Shown here: in pieces, positions 9,101 through 16,419 of the stretch
Layout of the letters: each line of letters starts with the position of its first letter
Numbering within the stretch: position 1 is the stretch's first letter
NCBI RefSeq assembly: GCF_039541915.1
Contig: NZ_BAABHD010000024.1
Coordinates: 310,001-374,000 of the forward strand
DNA length: 64,000 nt
Reading direction: 5' to 3'
DNA from: Nibrella saemangeumensis
GTDB taxonomy: Bacteria; Bacteroidota; Bacteroidia; Cytophagales; Spirosomataceae
Position numbers and translations under genes: made by a program
Notes under the pieces: model-generated
Databases searched by the model: none
The model's input: the letters and a program-made list of their open reading frames with translations, nothing else
Told to the model about the DNA's origin: nothing

Positions 9101-9829
9101 ATCAATATCTCCATTGGAATTAATTTTATTGAGGTAATTACGGCCGAGTTGAATACCGGCATACTTCTCCTGATCAGCTAAATTTGTTAGATCTACATCA
9201 GGCGTTATAACAGGACTCCAGCGAGAGCCCCCAATTTTGTTGGTTGTGACATGGAAAGCATATTTAGCCCCGTTGAAAATACTACCCCGCGATCGCATTT
9301 TGATATAGTATGTGCCGGTTCCCTCTGCCCTATTGCCCCCAATGGGAATAATCATTCGGTAACGATCTGACGGAAATGGTCGCTTGAAGCCATAACTTCC
9401 TGTTCCGCTCGCAAACTTGGTTATGTAATCCTTTACAGCAGGGTTACTTTCCGGTGCGCCGGCATCGCGGTGGTTATACACCATATCAGCTACCGGCGTG
9501 ATACCCACCGCCGTTAAGGATGACACCATGGTTTTGATCTCACCCAGAGTACCCAGGGATGTCTGTTCTGTACCCACAAACAGATCTTTGGGATCATAGC
9601 CGCCACTCTTGTTGCCATTGCCGGCGAAGGGCGGATACCAGACGTGCGTAAAGCCGGCCTGACCCAGAGAGGGTGCTTTCAGGCGCAGGGTGTCCGACCA
9701 GTTGTAGCCCTGACCGGTTTTGGGGTAATCCCAGTACCAGCCCTGCAACATGACCTGTTGCGCGTAGGTAAGCTGGCTAAGCGACCAGAAAAAGAAAAGC
9801 AGAAAAAACGCGTATACTCTGTTGTGCAT
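6194..9829 (-). CDS. Secreted GH13 alpha-amylase with inserted domain, Ig-like modules and T9SS tail
   Basis: 1211 residues with a signal peptide (cut after LSQLTYAQ, about residue 24). The GH13 barrel shows all four signature regions: ADMVYNH (114-120), GLRMDAIKH with nucleophile Asp392, VVGEWYG with acid/base Glu422, and FLNNHD with Asp500. It should hydrolyse alpha-1,4-glucans outside the cell. About residues 158-310, between region I and the nucleophile, are an insertion encoded by visibly AT-richer DNA. Beyond about residue 696 come two or three Ig/PKD-like modules. They are followed by a FVTGGGW-led domain (about 959-1100) also present in the 57238-61680 protein, then a RNYPNPV-led type A sorting domain (from 1131). 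The T9SS tail predicts export across the outer membrane with surface attachment or release. It is a monocistronic gene. Confidence 0.9.
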   Translation of the reverse strand: MHNRVYAFFLLFFFWSLSQLTYAQQVMLQGWYWDYPKTGQGYNWSDTLRLKAPSLGQAGFTHVWYPPFAGNGNKSGGYDPKDLFVGTEQTSLGTLGEIKTMVSSLTAVGITPVADMVYNHRDAGAPESNPAVKDYITKFASGTGSYGFKRPFPSDRYRMIIPIGGNRAEGTGTYYIKMRSRGSIFNGAKYAFHVTTNKIGGSRWSPVITPDVDLTNLADQEKYAGIQLGRNYLNKINSNGDIDEFAVTVTASDFNALGDSLIIQAINYDSEYSDHLPIDIYYEKVPGAGSYNIADYTNPFLDGYKLVFQTYTDFTKMTSKRGGLNWNAFRPHFDGNSPAGWSQTTSLGPEWSMQSMDYFYDYDHNVPATRDTLIAWTKWAYDELGSKGLRMDAIKHFEPSFVSKMLNEMVASNRTPNLVVGEWYGENTDELKGWVDAVSSGLNEQTRQAAPVKVFDFSLRRALKEALDNGANVRQVYFSSLRDAKNMSGFNVVTFLNNHDFRSANTSHGDALVHNNPILGYAYLLTNNQLGVPAVFYPDYYGYPARNSKFGSDTYGFDYHPVGLKPMKAEIDQLMKVLKTYINNSPGVHYLNHYGGVNNSPPSPNNYIKGSHNRTLIYQLEAPTSTGKDVIVAINFGEDTLKVDHLIAVRNGITQGTQFADILGKSKFPYAVVDGQNRIYVELPPKSYSVWVQDVAPLSATLAVAPVSGTICPGQSATLTTTTTGGTAPYTYAFSTGATPTQSSSVATATTSGPYSVTVTDALGLTAVASVTLTVKEATTITQEPASASVVCAGTPVSVPVMATGPGTLGYQWYRTGTNAPVAGQNTSTLSIDAAKTTDTDGYYCVVTSSCTSLTSTTFNLTVNSLPTVATAGPLSPQLIGTPVSLTATLSGDLAGATWQWQWGNGATTGGVLTNNTLVTEYTYAGQGVFSPTLVITSACSQTVAATHQYVVIYNPDGGFVTGGGWIQSSAGAYKEDLALAGRATFGFVAKYKRGSTVPDGNTEFQFKAGNLNFKSIAYEDMRLVIAGSRANYKGTGTINGKGTYSFLVSAIDGQVSGGGGTDKFRIKIWTLNSDTGQEQIVYDNNLSELNQAENADPETAIGGGSIVIHSEKSKREAAEPVLSADALVLRNYPNPVEGSTTIEFMLPQGGDYSLDIQDLKGSVVRHLQAGKAEAGLVYQVSWEAGKTPGGLYITRLTTGQGVTFLKLLVR

Positions 9830-10012
9830 AGGTTATAGGTATTATTGTGGCATTTGGCGGTTCACCAACAAATAAGAAAAATTGGTGCCGTAAAAGTACC
9901 ATAAACAACAGAGGCTTGTCGTCCCACTTTATGAATATGTGAGTGAAGAGAAGCAAAGGCCTGAAAAGTGGATTTTTGGCCGAAAAAATAGAGATTTAGC
10001 CCTATAAACGCT

Positions 10013-10037
10013 GGTACCATTTTACTAAGGTGGTACC
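10013..10037. promoter_or_regulatory. Inverted repeat GGTACCA/TGGTACC upstream of amylase
   Basis: GGTACCA and TGGTACC flank about ten bases in the 218-bp gap between the amylase start (9829) and the end of the kinase gene at 10048. A dyad of this size could bind a regulator, or it could be part of the end of the upstream transcript, since a TTTTTT run follows it at about 10039. It lies roughly 190 bp from the amylase start, which is rather far for a promoter operator. Confidence 0.25.
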
Positions 10038-10047
10038 CCTTTTTTCA

Positions 10048-10569
10048 TCAGGACTGACGGACTACCTGAATCTGATCCACTTCGTCCGCTGATTTGAGCC
10101 GGTACACGGTACTGAATCCTTCGTATTCCAGGTAACGGGTCCACAGCCACAGGTCTCTCCGCTGGCGGTGCAGCACCGGGTCGGCAAAGGAACGGTCGGT
10201 GCGTGTTTTCCGCCGGTCGTTGAGTACCTGCTCAGGCATATCCAGCACAATGGCCACCAGCGGGCAGTTAAATTGCTGGCCTAGGTCGATCAGCGACTGC
10301 CGGGCGTCGGCCTGCACGTTGGTGGCATCGATCACTGTAAGCCGCCGGCGCTGGAGCCGTTTGGCCGCCAGCCAGTGCAGCAGCTCGAAGGCATCACCCG
10401 TGGCGCTCTGATCGTTTTCATTATCCGTAATGAGCGCCCGGCAATGATCCGATGAGATGACTTCCGTCGGCAGAAAATGCCGACGGGCAAACGTCGACTT
10501 ACCCGCTCCACTTACGCCGATGAGCAGAATAAGGGAAAACGCAGGCACTTGTAGGCTTGACTGGTTCAT
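10048..10569 (-). CDS. Stand-alone P-loop polynucleotide kinase-like ATPase
   Basis: 173 residues from the ATG at 10569. The frame is open further upstream to a TTG at 10626, but that stretch is only translated octanucleotide repeat. The P-loop is GVSGAGKST (residues 18-26), followed by EVISSDHCRALITDNENDQSAT and LTVIDATNVQ. This order closely matches the 5'-kinase domain of bacterial Pnkp and related RNA-repair kinases, which phosphorylate 5'-OH nucleic acid ends. A lid-like RRKTRTDR segment is near residue 120-130. The phosphatase and ligase domains of bacterial Pnkp are absent, and no Hen1 or ligase gene is adjacent. The substrate is therefore unproven; a zeta-toxin-like kinase is a less likely alternative. 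Confidence 0.75.
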   Translation of the reverse strand: MNQSSLQVPAFSLILLIGVSGAGKSTFARRHFLPTEVISSDHCRALITDNENDQSATGDAFELLHWLAAKRLQRRRLTVIDATNVQADARQSLIDLGQQFNCPLVAIVLDMPEQVLNDRRKTRTDRSFADPVLHRQRRDLWLWTRYLEYEGFSTVYRLKSADEVDQIQVVRQS

Positions 10570-10602
10570 TGGCTGACTGGCTCGTTGGTTAATTGGTTCA
10601 CC
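10559..10602 (+). repeat. Octanucleotide TGGTTNNN repeat tract, copy A
   Basis: The plus strand reads as successive octamers TGGTTCAT, TGGCTGAC, TGGCTCGT, TGGTTAAT, TGGTTCA. The tract covers the start codon of the polynucleotide kinase-like gene, which is read on the other strand. Confidence 0.6.
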
Positions 10603-10749
10603 GACTTCCCCATTACACCCCAACAAGGCTTTCTTTGTTTCAGTTAAAGTAAAACTTTAGCGTAGCTTGTAAATCTCTCATTTACAAAGCTATACGAATT
10701 GTCACATTTTTGTCACACTCGAAATTTCACCGTCTCCTCCCAATACCTC

Positions 10750-10757
10750 TACATTTG
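10750..10757 (+). promoter_or_regulatory. TAnnTTTG -7 promoter element (TACATTTG)
   Basis: Exact match to the Bacteroidota -7 consensus, 27 bp before the ATG of the 54-residue membrane protein. No clear TTTG lies at the usual -33 distance; the nearest is at 10709-10712. Confidence 0.4.
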
Positions 10758-10783
10758 AGCCGGACAAAAATACCGGCAACTCC

Positions 10784-10948
10784 ATGCACGATTCTACCGC
10801 TGATCTGATACCTGACCAACCGCCCGGCCCCACCCGTCCTACCCTGCTGCTGGTGGGCATGGTGCTGCTGTTTCTGCTGCTGGCCTGGGGCGTCTGGTGG
10901 TACTTCGAGTGGAAAATCGAAACCCTCAACCACCAGGTGATGCCCTAA
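10784..10948 (+). CDS. Small single-span membrane protein, 54 residues
   Basis: An ATG-to-TAA frame of 54 codons lies in the gap between the kinase and the beta-helix protein. It encodes a short proline-rich N-terminus (PDQPPGPTRP) and one strong membrane helix at about residues 21-40 (LLLVGMVLLFLLLAWGVWWY). A charged tail (FEWKIETLNHQVMP) follows. A consensus -7 element sits 27 bp upstream, and its codon use resembles neighbouring genes. I do not recognise the family; topology suggests the N-terminus inside or outside with a tail of about 14 residues. It may be co-transcribed with the T9SS protein 40 bp downstream. Confidence 0.5.
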   Translation: MHDSTADLIPDQPPGPTRPTLLLVGMVLLFLLLAWGVWWYFEWKIETLNHQVMP

Positions 10949-10957
10949 ACCTGCCTT

Positions 10958-10990
10958 ATCAACCAATCAACCATTTAACCGATCAACCAT
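10958..10990 (-). repeat. Octanucleotide GGTTNNNN repeat tract, copy B
   Basis: On the minus strand this reads GGTTGATC, GGTTAAAT, GGTTGATT, GGTTGATA, the same degenerate octamer as copies A and C. It ends inside the ATG of the beta-helix protein and so occupies that gene's ribosome-binding region. Confidence 0.6.
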
Positions 10991-13900
10991 GAAACTACTC
11001 TCTACCTTTTGCCGGCTGGTCATTCTTCTGCTGATGACTATCCCGAGCCTGGCGCAATCAAAAGTGATCTTTGTCGATGGTGCCCTTAGTACCAGTGGCA
11101 ATGGCACCTCCTGGGCTACAGCCTACCAAACCCTTCAGGAAGCGTTGAACCCGGCTACATCCGGTGTGACGGCCGGTGACGAAATTCGGGTCGCCCAGGG
11201 GGTGTACAAACCAACTACCAATCCCAATGACCGGGCGGCTACATTCCTGATTCCTTCGGGTGTAAACATTCTGGGTGGCTACATAGCGGGTACAGACACC
11301 CGCACGCCGGGCACCAGTATTCTCAGTGGAGATATTGATGAGAATGATTATAACGCCGACGGTAACTCTATTGCTGAGTGGGCTGATCACATAGAAGGCG
11401 GCAACAGCTACCATGTAGTCGTGATGAACGCAACAAACGACCAGACTCGGCTCGACGGTTTTGTCATAACCGCCGGAAAAGCCGACACAAATGGGGGCAG
11501 CCATGATGAAGGAGGAGGTATTTACAGCCAGAATGGAGCACCGGTCCTTGTTAATTGTCAGTTTTTAGGCAACTGGGCCCATGCAGGAGCCGCCTTCTAC
11601 CTGCTGCATGAATTCAATTTATTTAACAGCAAGACGCCTGCCTTCATCAACTGTGTGTTTAGAGGCAACCAAAGTTTTTACGGCGGGGTTATTTACAATG
11701 TGGTGCTACCAAGCGCTGATGACTCTGGTACCTATGGCTTCAAGATGGTCAACTGCAGCCTGACAGATAATTTGAGTTCTGTAAGCGGGAATGCAATCAA
11801 TAGTAAAATGGACAGTGATAGAGCCGCCTATCAGGTGCAGCTGACCAACTGTATTCTTTGGAATAACGGTGGGCAACAAACCATTGTGGGGTCAGGTTAT
11901 TTCTCAACCTCGTTGATTACAGTCACGAATAGCCTGATTGAGCCGCAGGAAACGGACTATATGGGTACCGATGTGCTGACCAGTAATCCTTTATGGAACC
12001 AGAACCTAACGCTGACAGCCTGCTCACCAGCCATCAATGCAGGTACAAATTCGGTACCTGAGCTGGCTGGGATCACCACGGATGTACTTGGCAATAACCG
12101 GTTCTACAATGCTGGAACGATTGATATAGGTGCAATTGAATACCAGAGCAACACGCCCAGTAAGCTGATCTTTGTAAACCATGCCGCCACCGGAGCCGCT
12201 AACGGCAGCTCCTGGGCCGATGCCTATACCAGCCTGCAACCGGCCCTGCAAGGGGCCTGCTCCGGCACCGAAATCCGCGTGGCCCAGGGTGTGTACAAGC
12301 CAACTACTAACCAAGCTGATTCCTATGCCCGGTTTGATATTCCTACCGGGGTAAGCGTGCTGGGCGGCTACATCGCGGGTACCAGCAACCGGATACTGGG
12401 CAGCAGCATTCTCAGCGGAGACATCGATAACAATGACCTTGATAACGACCATAACAACATTGCCGAAACGCCCCAGGCAATTCAGGGGCAAAACAGCCAG
12501 GGTCTTGTCCTGTTCCTGAATACGGATAACAAAACCCGGCTCGACGGTTTTACCATCACGGCCGCCCGGGGTTCGCAACAGATAGGCGCGGTTCAGATAA
12601 GCGGGTTCAATGTCGAAACGGCACCTGTCATCAGCAACTGCCGCTTTTTCGGCAATGAAGCCGGTCAGGGCGGGGCCATGTCCCTTTTTGGGTTAAGTAG
12701 CACTCGCATGGCACCTATTATTATCAACTGCGTGTTCAGTGGCAACTCGGCCTCCAGCATTGGCGGGGCTGTTTACAGCACCCTTTCCAGCAGCGCATCG
12801 GTGAACCCCCGGTTTATCAACTGCACGTTTGCCAACAACCGGGCTACCGTTGAAGGAGCCGCCATAGGGCATTATGGAACTACTCTCACGCTGATTAACT
12901 GTATTCTATGGAATAACGAGGGGGCTAAGGCCATTGCCAAAAGATCGTATAACGCAGCGGTAGCTGCCACCAACTGCCTGATTGAACCCGGCGCAACGGG
13001 TTACACGCCTTACAATGTTCTAAACCAAAACCCACTCTGGAACGCGGACCTGACGCTCACCGCCTGCTCCCCGGCAATTAATGCGGGACTGACACCTGTT
13101 GAGGAACTAGCTTACTCCTCATTAGAGGGCGTACCCGTTGATGCTGGGGGGCAGTTTCGATTCTATAACGGCACGGCTGACCTGGGTGCTTTTGAGTTTC
13201 AGGGCAACTTTACCTCCCTGCCCGTTACCATCAGCCCTACTTCACCAACATCGACTATCGGCCAAAGCGTCACGCTGACAGCAACGGCGGGGACCGCCTA
13301 CCAGTGGAGTACTGGCCAGACCACACAGCGCATCGCCGTTGAGACCCTGAGCGGCACTACCCCCTACTCGGTTACCGTCACCGACGCCGGCGGATGTTCC
13401 GGTACGGCCACAACCAGCGTCACCGGCATTCCATCTGCAGGTATGAGCGTTAGCGGCATTACCAACCTGTGCGTCAAAACCACCCCGGCTTCGAAGGTTG
13501 ACTATACTTATCAATTAGTCATGACCATTTCCAACGTGCCAGCCAACAGCACCCTGAACTACAAATGGGAGTACCTCGCCCCCAAATCGCTCGATTACAA
13601 AGCCATCGGAGCAAAAGGCGTTACCATCGGCAAAGTCAGTTTTACTCCCAGTAACAACACACTCACCATTACCGGACAAGGGGGTAACCTTAACGGCCTG
13701 CAGGATTACCGGCTCCGCCTGACGGTAACCGCCACCGATAAGCAAACCAGAACGACTACGACCGCCAGCGCCGGCACTGTGTTCGACGGCGGTTGTTCGT
13801 TGGGCAGCACCCCGGCCGCTCGTAAAGGCATCGTCTCAGCCGAAGAGGTACAGGTCAGCGTATACCCTAATCCGGTGGTTGAATTTCTGACCGTTGAAGT

Positions 13901-14099
13901 GAGCAGACTCAGCAGCCCGGCCACCATTCACTTGTACGATATTCAGGGACGGCCGCAGGGACAATGGGCTATGGAGCCCGTCGGTGGTACAGGCCAGCTT
14001 AAAGCCTCAGTGGGTAATCTCCCCGAAGGCATTTACATCCTGAACGTGGAAACAGCAGACGGTCTGCTGCACCGGCAGCGGGTGCTGAAACAACGATGA
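10989..14099 (+). CDS. Secreted duplicated beta-helix protein with T9SS tail
   Basis: 1036 residues. A signal peptide (cut near SLAQ, residue 22) is followed by two tandem copies of the same unit, about residues 24-390 and 391-737. Each begins with a SKVIFVD/SKLIFVN strand and shares EIRVAQGVYKPTTN, LGGYIAGT, SILSGDID, TRLDGF, and closing CSPAINAG and DIGAIEY/DLGAFEF motifs. This is a right-handed parallel beta-helix architecture typical of surface proteins and some polysaccharide-binding or -cleaving proteins. No catalytic residues could be assigned. A short Ig-like domain with AYQWSTGQTT follows, then a spacer domain and a T9SS type A sorting domain starting at VSVYPNPV. It is probably a surface adhesin or glycan-binding protein. 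Confidence 0.8.
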   Translation: MKLLSTFCRLVILLLMTIPSLAQSKVIFVDGALSTSGNGTSWATAYQTLQEALNPATSGVTAGDEIRVAQGVYKPTTNPNDRAATFLIPSGVNILGGYIAGTDTRTPGTSILSGDIDENDYNADGNSIAEWADHIEGGNSYHVVVMNATNDQTRLDGFVITAGKADTNGGSHDEGGGIYSQNGAPVLVNCQFLGNWAHAGAAFYLLHEFNLFNSKTPAFINCVFRGNQSFYGGVIYNVVLPSADDSGTYGFKMVNCSLTDNLSSVSGNAINSKMDSDRAAYQVQLTNCILWNNGGQQTIVGSGYFSTSLITVTNSLIEPQETDYMGTDVLTSNPLWNQNLTLTACSPAINAGTNSVPELAGITTDVLGNNRFYNAGTIDIGAIEYQSNTPSKLIFVNHAATGAANGSSWADAYTSLQPALQGACSGTEIRVAQGVYKPTTNQADSYARFDIPTGVSVLGGYIAGTSNRILGSSILSGDIDNNDLDNDHNNIAETPQAIQGQNSQGLVLFLNTDNKTRLDGFTITAARGSQQIGAVQISGFNVETAPVISNCRFFGNEAGQGGAMSLFGLSSTRMAPIIINCVFSGNSASSIGGAVYSTLSSSASVNPRFINCTFANNRATVEGAAIGHYGTTLTLINCILWNNEGAKAIAKRSYNAAVAATNCLIEPGATGYTPYNVLNQNPLWNADLTLTACSPAINAGLTPVEELAYSSLEGVPVDAGGQFRFYNGTADLGAFEFQGNFTSLPVTISPTSPTSTIGQSVTLTATAGTAYQWSTGQTTQRIAVETLSGTTPYSVTVTDAGGCSGTATTSVTGIPSAGMSVSGITNLCVKTTPASKVDYTYQLVMTISNVPANSTLNYKWEYLAPKSLDYKAIGAKGVTIGKVSFTPSNNTLTITGQGGNLNGLQDYRLRLTVTATDKQTRTTTTASAGTVFDGGCSLGSTPAARKGIVSAEEVQVSVYPNPVVEFLTVEVSRLSSPATIHLYDIQGRPQGQWAMEPVGGTGQLKASVGNLPEGIYILNVETADGLLHRQRVLKQR

Positions 14100-14100
14100 G

Positions 14101-14175
14101 TTGGTTAATTGGATAACTGGTTCGTTGGTTGACTGGTAAAGCCCAATCAACCAAGGAACCAGTTATCCAATTAAC
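14101..14175. repeat. Octanucleotide repeat tract, copy C, folded into a 72-nt hairpin
   Basis: The tract reads TGGTTAAT, TGGATAAC, TGGTTCGT, TGGTTGAC, TGGTAAAG and then returns as its own complement. Outer arms 14104-14122 and 14157-14175 match over 19 bp. Inner arms 14125-14132 and 14147-14154 match over 8 bp, separated only by one mismatched pair. It begins 1 bp after the beta-helix protein stop and could act as its transcript end. Confidence 0.7.
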
Positions 14176-14199
14176 TTGCTTCCCAACCGGAATTCTACG

Positions 14200-14207
14200 T
14201 ATATTTA
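14200..14207 (+). promoter_or_regulatory. Near-consensus -7 element (TATATTTA)
   Basis: Seven of eight positions match TAnnTTTG, with a TTG at 14176-14178 at a plausible -33 spacing. If it is used, the downstream gene must start at the ATG at 14244 rather than 14211, because 14211 would lie at or before the transcription start. Confidence 0.3.
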
Positions 14208-14210
14208 CCT

Positions 14211-15980
14211 ATGGTTTGGCCTGTGGTAAACAACGTGAAGTGGATGTCTGCCTGTCAGTACTTGCAGCTGACCGTTTTTTTTCTGCTGAGTTCGTTTGCC
14301 TATTCGGTTGCCTCCCCCGATTCGCTGCTTACCCTATCGTCCGCGCAGCAATTAAAAGCAGTTATCAGGGTGTACAATGACCTTTCTAAAAAAGACACAA
14401 ATGCTGCCAACCGGTTTAGGCAGGAGTTAGCCGGCTTTTATGAGAAAAACGGCAGTGAGAACGACAAGCTGACGTTTCAAACCGCTATCCTGTGTACCGA
14501 CCGGGCCAATATGCGGTACAACAACCGCTTTCCAGCGCGGGCTCAGGCCTTATTGCAAACAGCGGAGCGAATCAATAATGCATCGCTGATGGCCAGAATA
14601 AATTTACAGATGGGCCTGTACCAGTTCAATATTGCGCATAATTACTACCTGACCTTTAAGCACTACCTGCGTACGTTCGACCTGCTCAAAACCTTAACCG
14701 AAGCCGACTTCCCCGAGCGCGACTATACCATTTACCTGATCGCCAGGGCCTATTACGAATTCTTCGACTACGAGAACGCCATCCGTATTGGTAAGGTATT
14801 GACGGATGCCAAACCTGACGGGATTGCCAACACCCATATTTACAACACCTGTATGCTGGGTATGGCGTCGGTTAAACTGAAAGACTACCCGGCCGCCCGC
14901 CGGTATTTTGAATGGGGACTACAGCACCTGCCCGTCCGTGATTTTAACAACGAGGCCTGGGTGGGCATTCTGAATGGCAACATCGGCCTGCTGCTGACCG
15001 AGCAACAGCAGGAAAATGCAGCCATGCCCTATCTGTCAGAAGGAATCCGGCTCACCACCCAAACGCAGGTCTGGGATAATGCCGCTATTTTCGGCAGTAA
15101 ACTGGCGACTATTTACCTGAACCGAAACCAACTCACCCGCGCGGGTGAGTTGGCGAGACAGGCTCACCAGGCAGCGTTGAAAATGCACATGGTCAAATTC
15201 AGCCATGTGACGTACCAGGTGTTGGCGGACTATTACCGAAAGGCCGGTCAAACCGAACTGGCGTTCCGCTACGCCGATTCGGCGGCCTTTGCCCGCGATG
15301 GCTACAAACGGGACATCGACGTGACGCTGAAACACAAGGCCGAAATGGCGGTGGAGAGTGAGCGCCACCAGCTTCAGGAGCGAATCATGCAGAAAGAAAA
15401 GGAGCGGCAGGTACTGCTACGAAACAGCATTATCCTGCTGATTGCCCTGGCGCTGGTTGTCACCTGGCTGCTTTACAACCGTCGGTTATTGCAATACCGT
15501 CACCGTCAGCAGCAACTGCTGGCTGAAAATAAACGCACCGAATTCGAACTGAAGAACGCCATTGGGCAGCTCGACCAGTTTACCCGCAATATTCAGGAAA
15601 AAAGCGTGCTGATCGACCAGTTTTCGGAGCAGATCCGGCAGATGGAGCAACAACTCCACCCGGTGGCCGACGCGCACTACCAACTTCTGGAGCAATTACA
15701 GAACTCGGTGCTGCTGACCGACGAAGGCTGGGAGGAGTTCCGACAGTTGTTTGAAAAGGTACACCAGGGCTACCTGGTCCGGCTGCGCGACAAGCTGCCG
15801 GGGCTGAGTCCGGCTGAGGTTCGCTTTATGGCACTGTGCAAACTCAACTACTCCAACAAAGAGATGGCCGCCATGCTGGGCGTAAGTACCCACGCCATCC
15901 GGCAGCACCGCAGCCGCCTGCGCCGGAAACTGAACCTCACCGAGGAGATAGAGATTGAAGAGCTTGCGGCTACAATCTGA
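14211..15980 (+). CDS. Membrane TPR protein with C-terminal LuxR-type HTH
   Basis: 589 residues if the first ATG is used, 578 from the ATG at 14244, which gives a tidier signal peptide (MSACQYLQLTVFFLLSSFAY). Residues 40-390 form TPR-like helical pairs expected outside the cytoplasm. One membrane helix follows at about 405-425 (SIILLIALALVVTWLLY), then a coiled coil (about 430-485), then a helix-turn-helix at about 532-577 (LSPAEVRFMALCKLNYSNKEMAAMLGVSTHAIRQH). The design is that of a one-piece membrane regulator that senses outside and binds DNA inside without phosphotransfer. Such proteins are known in Bacteroidota, but the target genes are not evident here. A 9-bp hairpin overlaps its stop. 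Confidence 0.8.
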   Translation: MVWPVVNNVKWMSACQYLQLTVFFLLSSFAYSVASPDSLLTLSSAQQLKAVIRVYNDLSKKDTNAANRFRQELAGFYEKNGSENDKLTFQTAILCTDRANMRYNNRFPARAQALLQTAERINNASLMARINLQMGLYQFNIAHNYYLTFKHYLRTFDLLKTLTEADFPERDYTIYLIARAYYEFFDYENAIRIGKVLTDAKPDGIANTHIYNTCMLGMASVKLKDYPAARRYFEWGLQHLPVRDFNNEAWVGILNGNIGLLLTEQQQENAAMPYLSEGIRLTTQTQVWDNAAIFGSKLATIYLNRNQLTRAGELARQAHQAALKMHMVKFSHVTYQVLADYYRKAGQTELAFRYADSAAFARDGYKRDIDVTLKHKAEMAVESERHQLQERIMQKEKERQVLLRNSIILLIALALVVTWLLYNRRLLQYRHRQQQLLAENKRTEFELKNAIGQLDQFTRNIQEKSVLIDQFSEQIRQMEQQLHPVADAHYQLLEQLQNSVLLTDEGWEEFRQLFEKVHQGYLVRLRDKLPGLSPAEVRFMALCKLNYSNKEMAAMLGVSTHAIRQHRSRLRRKLNLTEEIEIEELAATI

Positions 15981-15994
15981 CGAAGGATTGTAGC
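15969..15994 (+). terminator. 9-bp hairpin over the stop codon of the TPR/HTH gene
   Basis: GCTACAATC (15969-15977) pairs with GATTGTAGC (15986-15994) across an 8-nt loop that contains the TGA stop. No T-run follows directly, so its function as a terminator is uncertain. Confidence 0.35.
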
Positions 15995-15999
15995 TATAT

Positions 16000-16007
16000 T
16001 AACTTTG
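16000..16007 (+). promoter_or_regulatory. TAnnTTTG -7 element (TAACTTTG)
   Basis: Exact consensus match 18 bp before the ATG at 16026. It contains the TTG that would otherwise be read as an upstream start codon for the NTF2-like gene. Confidence 0.45.
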
Positions 16008-16025
16008 CCAAGTCAATACTTTCCA

Positions 16026-16406
16026 ATGAATAGCAGCCTGAACAAACAAAATGCCATGGCGTTTTACGACCTGATGTTTAACCAGTGTCGGCCAGAAGAA
16101 GCCGTTGCGCAATATGTTGGCGATGAGTACATTCAGCATAACCCGCACGTCGGCGATGGCAAACAGGCCTTTATCGACTATTTCCGTCGAATGGCCCGAG
16201 AGTATCCCGGCAAGCGGGTGGAGTTCAAACGAGCTATTGCCGAAGACAATTACGTGGTGCTTCATTGCTACCAGCACTGGCCGGCTGATCAGGATTATGC
16301 CGGTATTGATATCTTTCGGTTTGATGAAACCGGAAAAATAGTTGAGCATTGGGATGTGTTGCAGGTAATTCCGGAAAAATCAGCCAATACCAACTCGTTG
16401 TTCTAA
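16026..16406 (+). CDS. NTF2-like / SnoaL-like small protein
   Basis: 126 residues from the ATG at 16026. A longer in-frame reading to a TTG at 16005 is rejected because that TTG is part of a -7 promoter element. The sequence (AMAFYDLMF, AVAQYVGDEYIQHNPHVGDG, YFRRMAREYPG, DIFRFDETGKIVEHWDVLQ) is typical of SnoaL-like polyketide cyclase/NTF2-fold proteins. These form a cone-shaped pocket and serve as small hydrolases, isomerases or binding proteins. The QHNP motif, with its histidine, is the usual active-site position. It has no signal peptide and is probably cytoplasmic. It lies 13 bp before an AraC regulator gene, so the two are likely one transcript, and the regulator may respond to a molecule this protein handles. 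Confidence 0.8.
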   Translation: MNSSLNKQNAMAFYDLMFNQCRPEEAVAQYVGDEYIQHNPHVGDGKQAFIDYFRRMAREYPGKRVEFKRAIAEDNYVVLHCYQHWPADQDYAGIDIFRFDETGKIVEHWDVLQVIPEKSANTNSLF

Positions 16407-16419
16407 TCCCTGCGGGTAT

